Source: JBDSLU01 sp963844435
GTDB taxonomy: Bacteria; Acidobacteriota; Vicinamibacteria; Vicinamibacterales; Vicinamibacteraceae
DNA length: 64,000 nt
Reading direction: 5' to 3'
Assembly (NCBI GenBank): GCA_963844435.1
Contig: CAWJOG010000015.1
Span: 1-64,000, forward strand
Numbering within the stretch: position 1 is the first letter of the stretch; each line of letters opens with the position of its first letter. Below are positions 37,557-46,421 of this stretch, piece after piece. The notes beneath the pieces are model-generated. The model saw only the letters and a list, made by a program, of their open reading frames with translations, made no database searches and was not told the DNA's origin. Made by a program: the position numbers and the translations under genes.

Positions 37557-38463
37557 GGCCGTGCCGACGGCGGTCGCGCACCCGTGCGAGCACTCCGCGC
37601 TCGCGGCAGCCGTCGAAGCGGGCGCGAACGGCCTGATCGCGCCGATCCTCGTCGGCCCGGCGGCCACCATCGAGGCGCTCGCCGCCAAGCACGGCATCGA
37701 CCTCGGCCAGTGCCGGATCGTGGATGCCCCGCACAGTCATGCGGCGGCCGCGAAGGCGGTCGCTCTGGTCCGCTCCGGCGAGGCCGAGCTGCTGATGAAA
37801 GGGAGCCTGCACACCGACGAGCTGTTGAGCGCGGTGGTGGCGAAGGAGACCGGCCTGCGCATCGGCCGGCGCATCAGCCACGTCTTCGTCATGGACGTGC
37901 CGACCTATCACAAGGTCCTCATCGTGACCGACGCGGCGATCAACATCACGCCGGCGCTGGAAGACAAGGCCGACATCTGCCAGAACGCGATCGACCTCGC
38001 GATCTCGTTCGACGTGAAGCGGCCGAAGGTCGCGATTCTCGCCGCCGTCGAGACGGTCACGTCCAAGATGCCGGCGACGATCGACGCGGCGTGCCTGTGC
38101 AAGATGGCCGACCGCGGACAGATCAAGGGCGGCCTGCTCGACGGGCCGCTGGCCTTCGACAACGCGATCAGCAAGGAGGCCGCCCGGGTGAAAGGGATCG
38201 AGTCGGAGGTGGCCGGCGATCCGGACATCCTGCTCGCGCCGGACCTCGAGGCGGGCAACATGCTGGCCAAGCAGCTCAGCTTCCTCGCGAACGCCGACAG
38301 CGCCGGCCTCGTGCTCGGCGCCCGCGTGCCCATCATCCTCACCAGCCGCGCCGACACCGTGCGGTCGAAGATCGCGAGCTGCGCGGTCGCCGTGATCGCC
38401 GCCCATGCCCGGCGCCAGGCTCGCGTGGCCACCGGCGTCCGCGCCGCGTCGGGAGCTGCGTGA
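37480..38463 (+). CDS. Phosphate acetyl/butyryltransferase
   Basis: Transfers an acyl group from CoA to phosphate to make acetyl- or butyryl-phosphate, 327 residues, the short Pta/Ptb type. Signature regions: GLIAPILVGPAATIEALAAK, LVRSGEAELLMKGSLHTDEL, RRISHVFVMDVPTYHKVLIV, TDAAINITPALEDKADICQN, LLDGPLAFDNAISKEAARVK and PDLEAGNMLAKQLSFLANAD. ATG 37480 follows GAGAGGGACC. The stop overlaps the acetate kinase start (TGATG), so translation is coupled. With PFL and AckA encoded next, acetyl-CoA is the likely substrate. Confidence 0.92.
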   Translation: MTQATGPAKTGTGKYEALLERCRSLEAVPTAVAHPCEHSALAAAVEAGANGLIAPILVGPAATIEALAAKHGIDLGQCRIVDAPHSHAAAAKAVALVRSGEAELLMKGSLHTDELLSAVVAKETGLRIGRRISHVFVMDVPTYHKVLIVTDAAINITPALEDKADICQNAIDLAISFDVKRPKVAILAAVETVTSKMPATIDAACLCKMADRGQIKGGLLDGPLAFDNAISKEAARVKGIESEVAGDPDILLAPDLEAGNMLAKQLSFLANADSAGLVLGARVPIILTSRADTVRSKIASCAVAVIAAHARRQARVATGVRAASGAA

Positions 38464-39677
38464 TGGACGACTTCGCCCTCGTCCTCAACGCTGGCTCCTC
38501 GAGCCTGAAGTTCTGCGTCTACCGGCGGCGGCCGGACGGCGACCCGTGGCGCCTCGAAGCGCGCGGGCAGGTCGATGGCATCGGCACGACGCCGCGGTTC
38601 TCCGTCAAGGGCTACGCGGGCGAGCGCCTGATCGACACCCAGCTCGACGCGAGCGTCCGCGACGGCCGCGCCGCGCTCGACGCGCTGGCCTCCTGGCTGC
38701 GCGAGCGTTACGGCGGCTCCCGCGTGCTCGGCGTCGGGCATCGCGTCGTCCACGGTGGCCCGAACTTCGCCGGGCCGACGATCGTGACGCCGGAGGTCCT
38801 CGACGAGCTGCGCAAGCTGACGCCGCTCGCCCCGCTCCATCAGCCGCACAACCTCGCCGCCATCGACGCGGTGACCGAGCGGCTGCCCGACGTGCCGCAG
38901 GTGGCCTGCTTCGACACCAGCTTCCATCGCGGGCAGCCGGCCGTCGCCCAGCTGGTGCCGCTGCCGCGCGCCGTGGTCGGCGACGACGTGCAGCGCTATG
39001 GCTTCCATGGCCTGTCCTACGAGTACATCGCATCGGTGCTGCCCCACACCGCCCCGGACATCGCCGGCGGGCGGGTGATCGTCGCCCACCTCGGCAGCGG
39101 AGCGAGTCTCTGCGCGCTGAAGAACGGCAAGAGCATCGACAGCACGCTCGGGTTCACCGCGCTCGACGGGCTGTGCATGGGCACGCGGCCCGGCGCGCTC
39201 GATCCAGGCGTGGTCCTCTATCTGTTCCAGGGCCTGGGCCTGTCCGCCGCGGACGTCGAGACGCTCCTCTACAAGAAGTCCGGCCTGCTCGCCATCTCCG
39301 GGATCAGCAACGACATGCGCGACCTGGCCCTCAACACCCGGCCCGAGGCCAAGCTGGCGGTCGACTATTTCGTCTATCGCGTCGCCAGGGAGATCGGCGC
39401 CCTCACCGCCGTCCTCGGCGGTCTCGACGGCCTGGTCTTCACCGCCGGCATCGGCGAGAACTCGTCGGCCATCCGCCAGCGGATCTGCGAGGCCTCGGCC
39501 TGGCTCGGCATCGAGGTCGATCCCGACGCGAACGCGATCCACGCCACCCGGATCTCCCGTGCCAGCAGTCCGGTGTCGGCGTGGGTGATCCCGACCAACG
39601 AAGAATTGATGATCGCGCGCCACACGGGCCGGCTACTGGGACTGGTCGACGCCACACTCCAAGCGCGCGGTCAGTAA
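38463..39677 (+). CDS. ackA: Acetate kinase
   Basis: Makes ATP from acetyl-phosphate and ADP, 404 residues. Diagnostic: LVLNAGSSSLKFCVYR at the N-terminus, GHRVVHGGPNF, PLAPLHQPHNLAAIDAV, ACFDTSFHRGQP, RYGFHGLSYEYI, VIVAHLGSGASLCALKNGKS and FTAGIGENSSAIRQRICE. Full length. The final ATP-yielding step of the pyruvate-to-acetate route in this operon. Confidence 0.97.
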   Translation: MDDFALVLNAGSSSLKFCVYRRRPDGDPWRLEARGQVDGIGTTPRFSVKGYAGERLIDTQLDASVRDGRAALDALASWLRERYGGSRVLGVGHRVVHGGPNFAGPTIVTPEVLDELRKLTPLAPLHQPHNLAAIDAVTERLPDVPQVACFDTSFHRGQPAVAQLVPLPRAVVGDDVQRYGFHGLSYEYIASVLPHTAPDIAGGRVIVAHLGSGASLCALKNGKSIDSTLGFTALDGLCMGTRPGALDPGVVLYLFQGLGLSAADVETLLYKKSGLLAISGISNDMRDLALNTRPEAKLAVDYFVYRVAREIGALTAVLGGLDGLVFTAGIGENSSAIRQRICEASAWLGIEVDPDANAIHATRISRASSPVSAWVIPTNEELMIARHTGRLLGLVDATLQARGQ

Positions 39678-39689
39678 GGAAGCACGAAC

Positions 39690-41957
39690 ATGGCTGGGAC
39701 CGCATCGGTATCGACGACCGCAGACACCGCCTCGCCCTGGCAGGGGTTTCGAAAGGGCCTCTGGCAGGCCGAGATCAACGTTCGCGACTTCATCCAGCAG
39801 AACTACACGCTCTACGAAGGTGACGAGTCGTTCCTGGCGCCGGCGACCGAGCGCACGCTCGGCATCTGGCGAACGCTCGAGGCGCTGTTCCTCGAGGAGC
39901 GGAAGAAGGGCGTCCTCGACGTCTCCCAGATTCCCAGCTCGATCACGGCGCACGCCCCCGGCTACATCGATCGCGACAACGAGATCATCGTCGGCCTGCA
40001 GACCGACGCGCCGCTCAAGCGCGCGATCATGCCGAACGGCGGCTACCGGATGGTGGCCAACGCGCTGAAGGCCTACAACTTCGAGGCCGACCCGCACGTG
40101 GCCGAGGCGTTCACGAAGTACCGCAAGACCCACAACGAGGGCGTCTTCGACGCCTACACGGCGGACGTGCGGCGCTGCCGGAGCTCCCACATCCTGACCG
40201 GCCTGCCCGACGCCTACGGCCGCGGCCGGATCATCGGCGACTATCGCCGCGTCGCCCTCTACGGCGTGGCGCGGCTGCTCGAGCACAAGCAGAAGGAGCG
40301 CATCGCGCTCGACGCCCACCACTCGACCGACGCGATCATCCGCGATCGCGAAGAGCTCTCCGAGCAGCTCCGCGCCCTCAAAGAGCTGCAGAAGATGGCG
40401 GCCAACTACGGGTTCGACATCTCGCGGCCGGCCGCGAACGCCCGGGAGGCCGTGCAGTGGCTGTACTTCGGCTACCTGGCCGGCGTGAAGGAGCAGAACG
40501 GCGCGGCGATGTCGCTCGGCCGGACCACGACGTTCCTCGACGTCTACTTCGAGCGCGATCTCGCGGCCGGCACGCTCACCGAGTCGCAGGCGCAGGAGAT
40601 CGTCGACGACTTCGTCATCAAGCTGCGTATCGTCCGCTTCCTGCGGACGCCGGAGTACGACGATCTGTTCGCCGGCGATCCCACCTGGGTCACCGAGTCG
40701 ATCGCCGGCATGGGCGACGACGGCCGCGCGCTCGTCACGAAGAACAGCTTCCGCATCCTGCAGACGCTCTACAACCTCGGTCCCGCCCCCGAGCCGAACC
40801 TCACGATCTGGTACTCGCCGCGCCTGCCGATGGGGTTCCGGCGATTCTCCGCCAAGGTGGCGATCGACACCAGCTCGCTGCAGTTCGAGAGCGACGAGAT
40901 CATGCGCAGCGCCTGGGGCGACGACGGCGCCATCGCCTGCTGCGTCTCGCCCATGGTGGTCGGCAAGCAGATGCAGTTCTTCGGCGCGCGGGCGAATCTC
41001 GCCAAGTGCCTGCTCTACGCGATCAACGGCGGACGCGACGAGATCAGCGGCGACCAGGTGGCGCCGGCGACGACGCCGGTGCAGGGCGACTACCTCGATT
41101 TCGACGACGTGCTCGGTCGCTTCGACAAGACCATGGACTGGCTCGCCAAGGTCTACGTCAACGCGATGAACATCATCCACTACATGCACGACAAGTACGC
41201 CTACGAGCGCGTCGAGATGGCGCTGCACGACTACGCGCCGATGCGGACGATGGCGTTCGGCATCGCCGGCCTGTCGGTCGTGGCGGACAGCCTCTCGGCG
41301 ATCAAGCACGCCAAGGTGCGCGTCGTGCGCGACGAGACGGGTCTCGTCACCGACTACCAGGTCGAGGGCGAGTTCCCCGTGTTCGGCAACAACGACAACC
41401 GGGTGGATCAGCTCGCCGTCTGGCTCGTCAGCACCTTCATGCACAAGCTGCGGCAGCACCCGACCTATCGCGACGCGGTCCACACCCAGTCGGTGCTCAC
41501 GATCACCTCGAACGTCGTCTACGGCAAGGCGACCGGCCACACCCCGGACGGGCGCCGGCGCGGCGAGCCGTTCGCGCCGGGCGCCAACCCGATGCACGGC
41601 CGCGACAGCCATGGCATCCATGCGGCCGCGGCGTCGGTCGCCAAGATTCCCTATCGCGACGCCGCCGACGGCATCTCACTCACGGCATCGCTGGTGCCCA
41701 CGGGCCTGGGGCGCGTCGAGGCCGACCGCATCACGAACCTCACCAGCATCCTGGACGCGTTCTTCGGCAGCACCGGCTACCACATGAACGTCAACGTGCT
41801 GAACCGCGACACGCTCGTGGACGCCATGGAACACCCGGAGAAGTACCCGTCGCTCACCATCCGGGTGTCGGGATACGCCGTCAACTTCGTGCGGCTCACC
41901 CGCGAGCAGCAGATGGACGTCATCAACCGCACGTTCCATGGGGCACCTCGTGCCTGA
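39690..41957 (+). CDS. pflB: Pyruvate formate-lyase
   Basis: Glycyl-radical enzyme: pyruvate plus CoA to acetyl-CoA plus formate, 755 residues. The catalytic cysteine pair is in IACCVSPMVVGKQMQFFGAR (about residues 416-418) and the radical glycine is in RVSGYAVNFVRLTREQQ (about residue 727). The N-terminal WQGFRKGLWQAEINVRDFIQ and DRDNEIIVGLQTDAPLKRAI also match. The double Cys and TPDGRRRGEPFAPGANPMHG favour PFL over glycerol/choline-type relatives. Oxygen-sensitive by nature, so expression implies anoxia. Confidence 0.97.
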   Translation: MAGTASVSTTADTASPWQGFRKGLWQAEINVRDFIQQNYTLYEGDESFLAPATERTLGIWRTLEALFLEERKKGVLDVSQIPSSITAHAPGYIDRDNEIIVGLQTDAPLKRAIMPNGGYRMVANALKAYNFEADPHVAEAFTKYRKTHNEGVFDAYTADVRRCRSSHILTGLPDAYGRGRIIGDYRRVALYGVARLLEHKQKERIALDAHHSTDAIIRDREELSEQLRALKELQKMAANYGFDISRPAANAREAVQWLYFGYLAGVKEQNGAAMSLGRTTTFLDVYFERDLAAGTLTESQAQEIVDDFVIKLRIVRFLRTPEYDDLFAGDPTWVTESIAGMGDDGRALVTKNSFRILQTLYNLGPAPEPNLTIWYSPRLPMGFRRFSAKVAIDTSSLQFESDEIMRSAWGDDGAIACCVSPMVVGKQMQFFGARANLAKCLLYAINGGRDEISGDQVAPATTPVQGDYLDFDDVLGRFDKTMDWLAKVYVNAMNIIHYMHDKYAYERVEMALHDYAPMRTMAFGIAGLSVVADSLSAIKHAKVRVVRDETGLVTDYQVEGEFPVFGNNDNRVDQLAVWLVSTFMHKLRQHPTYRDAVHTQSVLTITSNVVYGKATGHTPDGRRRGEPFAPGANPMHGRDSHGIHAAAASVAKIPYRDAADGISLTASLVPTGLGRVEADRITNLTSILDAFFGSTGYHMNVNVLNRDTLVDAMEHPEKYPSLTIRVSGYAVNFVRLTREQQMDVINRTFHGAPRA

Positions 41958-42807
41958 GTCGCGCGCCTTGCCGGCACCGGGGGCGGAACCCGCCCTCGAG
42001 GCGAAGAGCCCTTACGAGCTCCGCGTCGACCTCGGCAAGGGCGTTCCGGAGTCGGACGTGCGCACCGCGCTCGCGACCGGCGACATGGGCTTCCTCCATT
42101 CCTTCACCACGGGCTCCGCGGTGGACGGCCCGGGCATCCGGGTCGTCGCCTGGACGGCGGGCTGCATGTGGCGATGTCTGTATTGCCACAACCCCGACAC
42201 GTGGGCGATGAGCAACGGCATCCCGGTCACGGTGGCGAGAGCGACCGAGCAGCTGGGCAAGTACCGCCACGGGCTCAAGGCCATGAACGGCGGCTTGACG
42301 ATCAGCGGCGGCGAGCCGCTCATGCAGCACCGGTTCGTGGTCAAGGTCCTGACCGCGGCGCACGACATGGGGATCCACACGGCGCTCGACTCCAACGGCT
42401 ACTACGGGCACCGCCTGGGCGACGACGACCTCGACAAGATCAGCCTCGTGCTCCTCGATCTCAAGGGCTGGGATTCCGAGCGGCACAAGCGTCTCACCGG
42501 CATGGAGAACGGGCCGACGCTGGAGTTCGCGCGCCGTCTCGCCGATCGCAAGCACCCGATCTGGGTGCGTTTCGTGCTCGTGCCTGGACTCTCGGACGAC
42601 CCTGAAGAGGTCACCCAGATCGCGCGATTCGCCGCCGGGCTCGGCAACGTCGAGCGCGTCGACGTCCTCCCCTTCCACCAGATGGGTCGTTACAAGTGGA
42701 AGCAGCTGGGCCTCACCTACGCGCTCGGAGACGTCGAGCCGCCGTCGACCGAGGTCATCGAGCGGACGCTGTCGATCTTCCACCGCGAAGGCCTGACGGC
42801 GTATTGA
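41938..42807 (+). CDS. pflA: Pyruvate formate-lyase activating enzyme
   Basis: Radical-SAM enzyme that creates the glycyl radical on PFL, 289 residues. The cluster motif CMWRCLYCHNPDTW (CX3CX2C) is at about residue 78, followed by the GGEP strand LTISGGEPLMQHRFVVKVLT. ALDSNGYYG and LVLLDLKGWDSERHKRLTGM are the activase-specific parts. The start overlaps the pflB end by 20 bases; an in-frame GTG at 41950 is an alternative. The first 40 residues are an extra N-terminal extension. Confidence 0.95.
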   Translation: MGHLVPESRALPAPGAEPALEAKSPYELRVDLGKGVPESDVRTALATGDMGFLHSFTTGSAVDGPGIRVVAWTAGCMWRCLYCHNPDTWAMSNGIPVTVARATEQLGKYRHGLKAMNGGLTISGGEPLMQHRFVVKVLTAAHDMGIHTALDSNGYYGHRLGDDDLDKISLVLLDLKGWDSERHKRLTGMENGPTLEFARRLADRKHPIWVRFVLVPGLSDDPEEVTQIARFAAGLGNVERVDVLPFHQMGRYKWKQLGLTYALGDVEPPSTEVIERTLSIFHREGLTAY

Positions 42808-42826
42808 GCATCGGCGCGGCGGACGC

Positions 42827-43243
42827 ATGATCTGGAAGCTGCTCGTTGGCGGATGCCTGATGGCGGCGTGCATCGCGATCCACGTCGCGGGCCTCACCGC
42901 CGCCCTGCGGTGGTTTCGCCGCGATCCCCATTCGTTCTGGGGATGGACGCGCCTCTTCACCGCCATCGCGGGCTGGTCGATCCTCCTGCACCTGATCGAG
43001 ATCGTTGCCTGGGCGGTGTACTACCGGCTGAGCGGCGCCATCCCGGACCTGACGCTGGCGACGTATTTCAGCGCCGTGACCTACACGACCACCGGGTACG
43101 GCGACGTGGTGCTGCCTGAGGAATGGCGGCTGGTCGGCGGCATCGAGGCCCTCACCGGCATCCTGATGTGCGGCTGGTCCACGGGCGTCTCCTTCGCGGT
43201 CCTGAGCCGCATGCTCAGGCAGGTCGGACACGAACTGCCCTGA
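42827..43243 (+). CDS. Two-helix potassium-channel-like protein
   Basis: Small ion channel of 138 residues: an N-terminal helix (VGGCLMAACIAIHVAGLTAA), a second helix (LFTAIAGWSILLHLIEIVAW), a pore loop with the K+ selectivity filter TTTGYGDVVLP, and a final helix (VGGIEALTGILMCGWSTGVS). No cytoplasmic RCK domain is attached. It closes the fermentation operon, 19 bp after pflA, and may support membrane potential or pH balance under acid-producing conditions. Confidence 0.88.
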   Translation: MIWKLLVGGCLMAACIAIHVAGLTAALRWFRRDPHSFWGWTRLFTAIAGWSILLHLIEIVAWAVYYRLSGAIPDLTLATYFSAVTYTTTGYGDVVLPEEWRLVGGIEALTGILMCGWSTGVSFAVLSRMLRQVGHELP

Positions 43244-43256
43244 CCCCCGAGAGGAC

Positions 43257-43289
43257 CTCCCGAACCGGAGAAACTCCGGGATATCGGAG
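43257..43289. promoter_or_regulatory. Bipartite activator-site candidate (UAS), copy 8
   Basis: CTCCCGAACCGGAG (two bases short), spacer AAA, CTCCGGGATATCGGAG. It is 85 bp before the -24 GG of the glucosidase promoter. Confidence 0.6.
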
Positions 43290-43373
43290 CCGTCAGCGAC
43301 GCCGGTCCAAGCAACATCGCGCGCTCGACCGCGGAATGTGCGGCAGTCCGGCACCGCGTGCGCGGATCCGGCG

Positions 43374-43389
43374 CGGCATTTGTTGTGCA
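43374..43389 (+). promoter_or_regulatory. Sigma-54 promoter for the glucosidase gene
   Basis: CGGCATTTGTTGTGCA: 10-base spacing, -24 GGCAT and -12 GTGCA. It lies 60 bp before the start codon. Confidence 0.6.
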
Positions 43390-43401
43390 CTTCCGGATGG
43401 A

Positions 43402-43415
43402 CCCTCACGTGAGGG
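43402..43415. promoter_or_regulatory. Palindrome in the glucosidase leader
   Basis: CCCTCACGTGAGGG is a perfect 14-bp palindrome just after the expected transcription start; it could be an operator or an mRNA hairpin. Confidence 0.45.
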
Positions 43416-43448
43416 CCGTGCGACCGCAGCAGACTCGAGACGCTCCCC

Positions 43449-46193
43449 ATGCCGACTCCCCCCATCGTCGACGTCCAAGAACAGACCCGGTTGAACGACG
43501 CGCGCGAGCGCGGCATCCCCTGGAAGAAGTGGGGGCCCTACCTCAGTGAACGCCAGTGGGGCACGGTCCGCGAGGACTACAGCGACAACGGGGATGCGTG
43601 GGGGCATTTCTCCCACGACCAGTCGCGGTCCCGCGCCTACCGCTGGGGCGAGGACGGCCTCGGCGGGATCTGCGACGACACGCAGCGCCTGTGCTTCGCG
43701 CTGGCGTTGTGGAACGAACGGGATCCCCTGCTCAAGGAGCGCCTGTTCGGGCTCACCAACAACGAGGGCAATCACGGCGAGGACGTCAAGGAGTACTACT
43801 TCTACGTCGACAGCACGCCGACGCACTCGTACATGAAGTTCCTCTACAAGTACCCGCAGCGGGAATTCCCGTACGCGGACCTCGTCGAGACGAACCGGCG
43901 GCGCTCGCGGGACGAGCTCGAGTACGAGCTGCTCGACACCGGCATCTTCGACGACGACCGCTACTTCGACGTCGAGGTCGAGTACGCGAAGGGCGGGCCC
44001 GAGGACGTCCTGGTCCGGATCACCGTCCACAACCGCGGGCCGGAGGCGGCGCGGCTTCGCGTCCTGCCGACCCTCTGGTTCCGCAACACCTGGTCCTGGG
44101 GCCTGCCCGGCCCGAAGCCCGCCCTGCGGGGGGCCGCGCCCGGCATCATCGAGGCCTCGCATCCCGACGTCGGCAGCTACCGGCTGTCATGCGACGGCGA
44201 TCCGGAGCTGCTCTTCACCGAGAACGACACCAACATGGAGCGCTTGTGGAACGGCCACAACGTCTCCCCGTACGTGAAGGATGCGTTCCACAGCTACGTC
44301 GTGGCCGGCAACCGTGAGGCGGTGAATCCCGACGCACGTGGGCACCAAGGCGGCGGCGCACTACGCGCTCGACGTGCCAGCCGGCGGCAGCCGGACCATC
44401 CGCGTGCGCCTCTCCGCCGCTCCGTCGGCGGGCGCGTTCAGCGACTTCGACCAGGTCGTTGCCAGCCGGCTCGCCGACGCCGACGAGTTCTACACAGCGG
44501 ATCACGCCGGCCTCCCTGGACGAGGACCAGCGCCGCGTCCATCGCCAGGCGCTGGCCGGGATGATGTGGGGCAAGCAGTTCTACAACTTCGATCTGGATC
44601 AGTGGCTCAGCGAGCATCGCAGCCACCCGCTGCGCGGCGCCATCCGCGGCGGCGTGCGGAACACCGACTGGTTCCACATGCTCAACGCCGACATCATCTC
44701 GATGCCGGACAAGTGGGAGTACCCGTGGTACGCGGCGTGGGACCTCGCCTTCCACACCATCGCCCTCGCGCTCGTCGATTTCGATTTCGCGAAGGAGCAG
44801 CTGCTGCTGATGCTGCGCAGCATGTACTTCCATCCGAACGGGCAGATCCCCGCCTACGAGTGGAACTTCAGCGACGTGAACCCGCCGGTGCACGCCTGGG
44901 CCACGCTCTATCTGTACAAGATGGAGCGGACCCTCGGACGGGCCGACCTGCGGTTCCTGGAGCGCTCGTTCCAGGGGCTGATGCTGAACTTCAACTGGTG
45001 GGTCAACCGCAAGGATCCGTCCGGCAAGAACCTCTTCGGCGGCGGGTTCCTCGGCCTCGACAACATCGGCATCTTCGATCGCAGCGCGCCGCTGCCCACC
45101 GGCGGCACGCTCGAACAGGCGGACGGCACCGCGTGGATGGCTTTCTACTGCCAGTGCATGCTGGAGATGGCGCTCATCCTCTGCGACTACGACAAGATGT
45201 ACGAGGAGATCGCCTTCCGGTTCGTGCAGCACTTCACCTTCATCGCCCAGGCGATGGACCGCATGGGCGATCAGCACGACGAGATGTGGGACGAGGAGGA
45301 CGGGTTCTTCTACGACGTGCTCCGGCTGCCGGACGGCCAGGCCCAGCGCCTGAAGGTGCGGTCGCTGGTCGGCCTGCTGCCCCTCTGCGCGTCGACGGTC
45401 TTCGAAGCCGACGTCGTCAAGAACAATCCGAAGCTGATGGAGCTGATCGACGCTGGCCCGGAACCGTCACCCGGAGCTCGCCGCGGCCGTCGCGCCGACC
45501 GATGAAGGGTTCGTCGGCTACAAGAACCGGCGGCTGCTGTCGATCCTCAACAAGACGAAGCTGAAGAGGGTCCTCGGCTACATGCTGGACGAGCAGGAGT
45601 TCTTCGGGCCCTACGGCATCCGCTCGCTCTCGCGCTACCACCTCGATCATCCGTACCGGTTCAGGGCCGGCGGACAGGACTTCATGGTCGGCTACCTGCC
45701 GGCCGAATCGGACACCGGCATGTTCGGCGGGAACTCCAATTGGCGCGGCCCGGTGTGGATGCCGGTCAACGTGCTGATCGTGCGGGCCCTCCTCAACATG
45801 TACGCCTTCTACGGCGACGAGTTCACGGTGGAGTGTCCGACCGGATCGGGCAAGTACATGACGCTGTTCGACGTGGCCAAGGAACTCTCCCGCCGGCTGA
45901 CCGCGGCGTTCCTGCGCGACGGCGACGGACGCCGGGCGATCTACGGCGGCACGACCAAGTTCCAGGACGATCCGCACTGGCGTGACCTGATCCTCTTCCA
46001 CGAGTACTTCCACGGCGACAACGGCGCCGGACTCGGGGCGATTCACCAGACCGGGTGGACGGGCCTCGTCGCGCCGCTGCTCGACTTCTTCGGGCGCATC
46101 GGCCCGAAGGACGTCCTGGAGACCGAGCGAGCGCGCCTGCAGACCCGTATCGTGCTGGAGCAGGTGGCGGGAGAGGGCGTCGTCGGCGCGTAA
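43449..46193 (+). CDS. Glucosidase of the GH63/MGH1-like type, three frameshifts
   Basis: Cytoplasmic glycoside hydrolase of about 910 residues. The N-terminal part (WKKWGPYLSERQWGTVREDY, GDAWGHFSHDQSRSRAYRWG, EDGLGGICDDTQRLCFALAL) and the (alpha/alpha)6 catalytic part (FHPNGQIPAYEWNFSDVNPP, LFGGGFLGLDNIGIFDRSAP, GNSNWRGPVWMPVNVLIVRA, YFHGDNGAGLGAIHQTGWTG) match the large bacterial GH63-like glucosidases; the EWNFSDVNPPVHAWA and LGAIHQTGWTGLVA segments hold the expected acidic and substrate residues. Shifts near 44335, 44510 and 45465. No signal peptide. Members act on glucosylglycerate, mannosylglycerate or other alpha-glucosides; the exact substrate is unknown. It has its own UAS and sigma-54 promoter. 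Confidence 0.88.
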
Positions 46194-46262
46194 GCGGGTC
46201 CGCGGCGGCGTCGCTCTCGACGCAACGCCGCTGTCCTCCGGCGCAACGGTGCACGCCCAGCG

Positions 46263-46298
46263 CTCCGCTGATACCGGAGATCCTCCGGATTAGCGGAG
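46263..46298. promoter_or_regulatory. Bipartite activator-site candidate (UAS), copy 9
   Basis: CTCCGCTGATACCGGAG (17 bp), spacer ATC, CTCCGGATTAGCGGAG. The whole element is also a near-perfect inverted repeat. It is 92 bp before the -24 GG of the porin promoter. Confidence 0.7.
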
Positions 46299-46389
46299 GT
46301 TGGACCGCGCCGGTCCGCCCCAGCTGAGGTAGGGGCGATCCCTGTCTTTGCCAGCAGTTTTCAGGCAGAACGCGCCGCCGCACGGGGTG

Positions 46390-46405
46390 TGGCACTCGAT
46401 GTGCT
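46390..46405 (+). promoter_or_regulatory. Sigma-54 promoter for the porin-amidohydrolase operon
   Basis: TGGCACTCGATGTGCT: 10-base spacing, perfect -24 TGGCAC, -12 GTGCT. It is only 16 bp before the chosen start codon. Confidence 0.65.
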
Positions 46406-46421
46406 CAAGGGGTGCGTGGCA

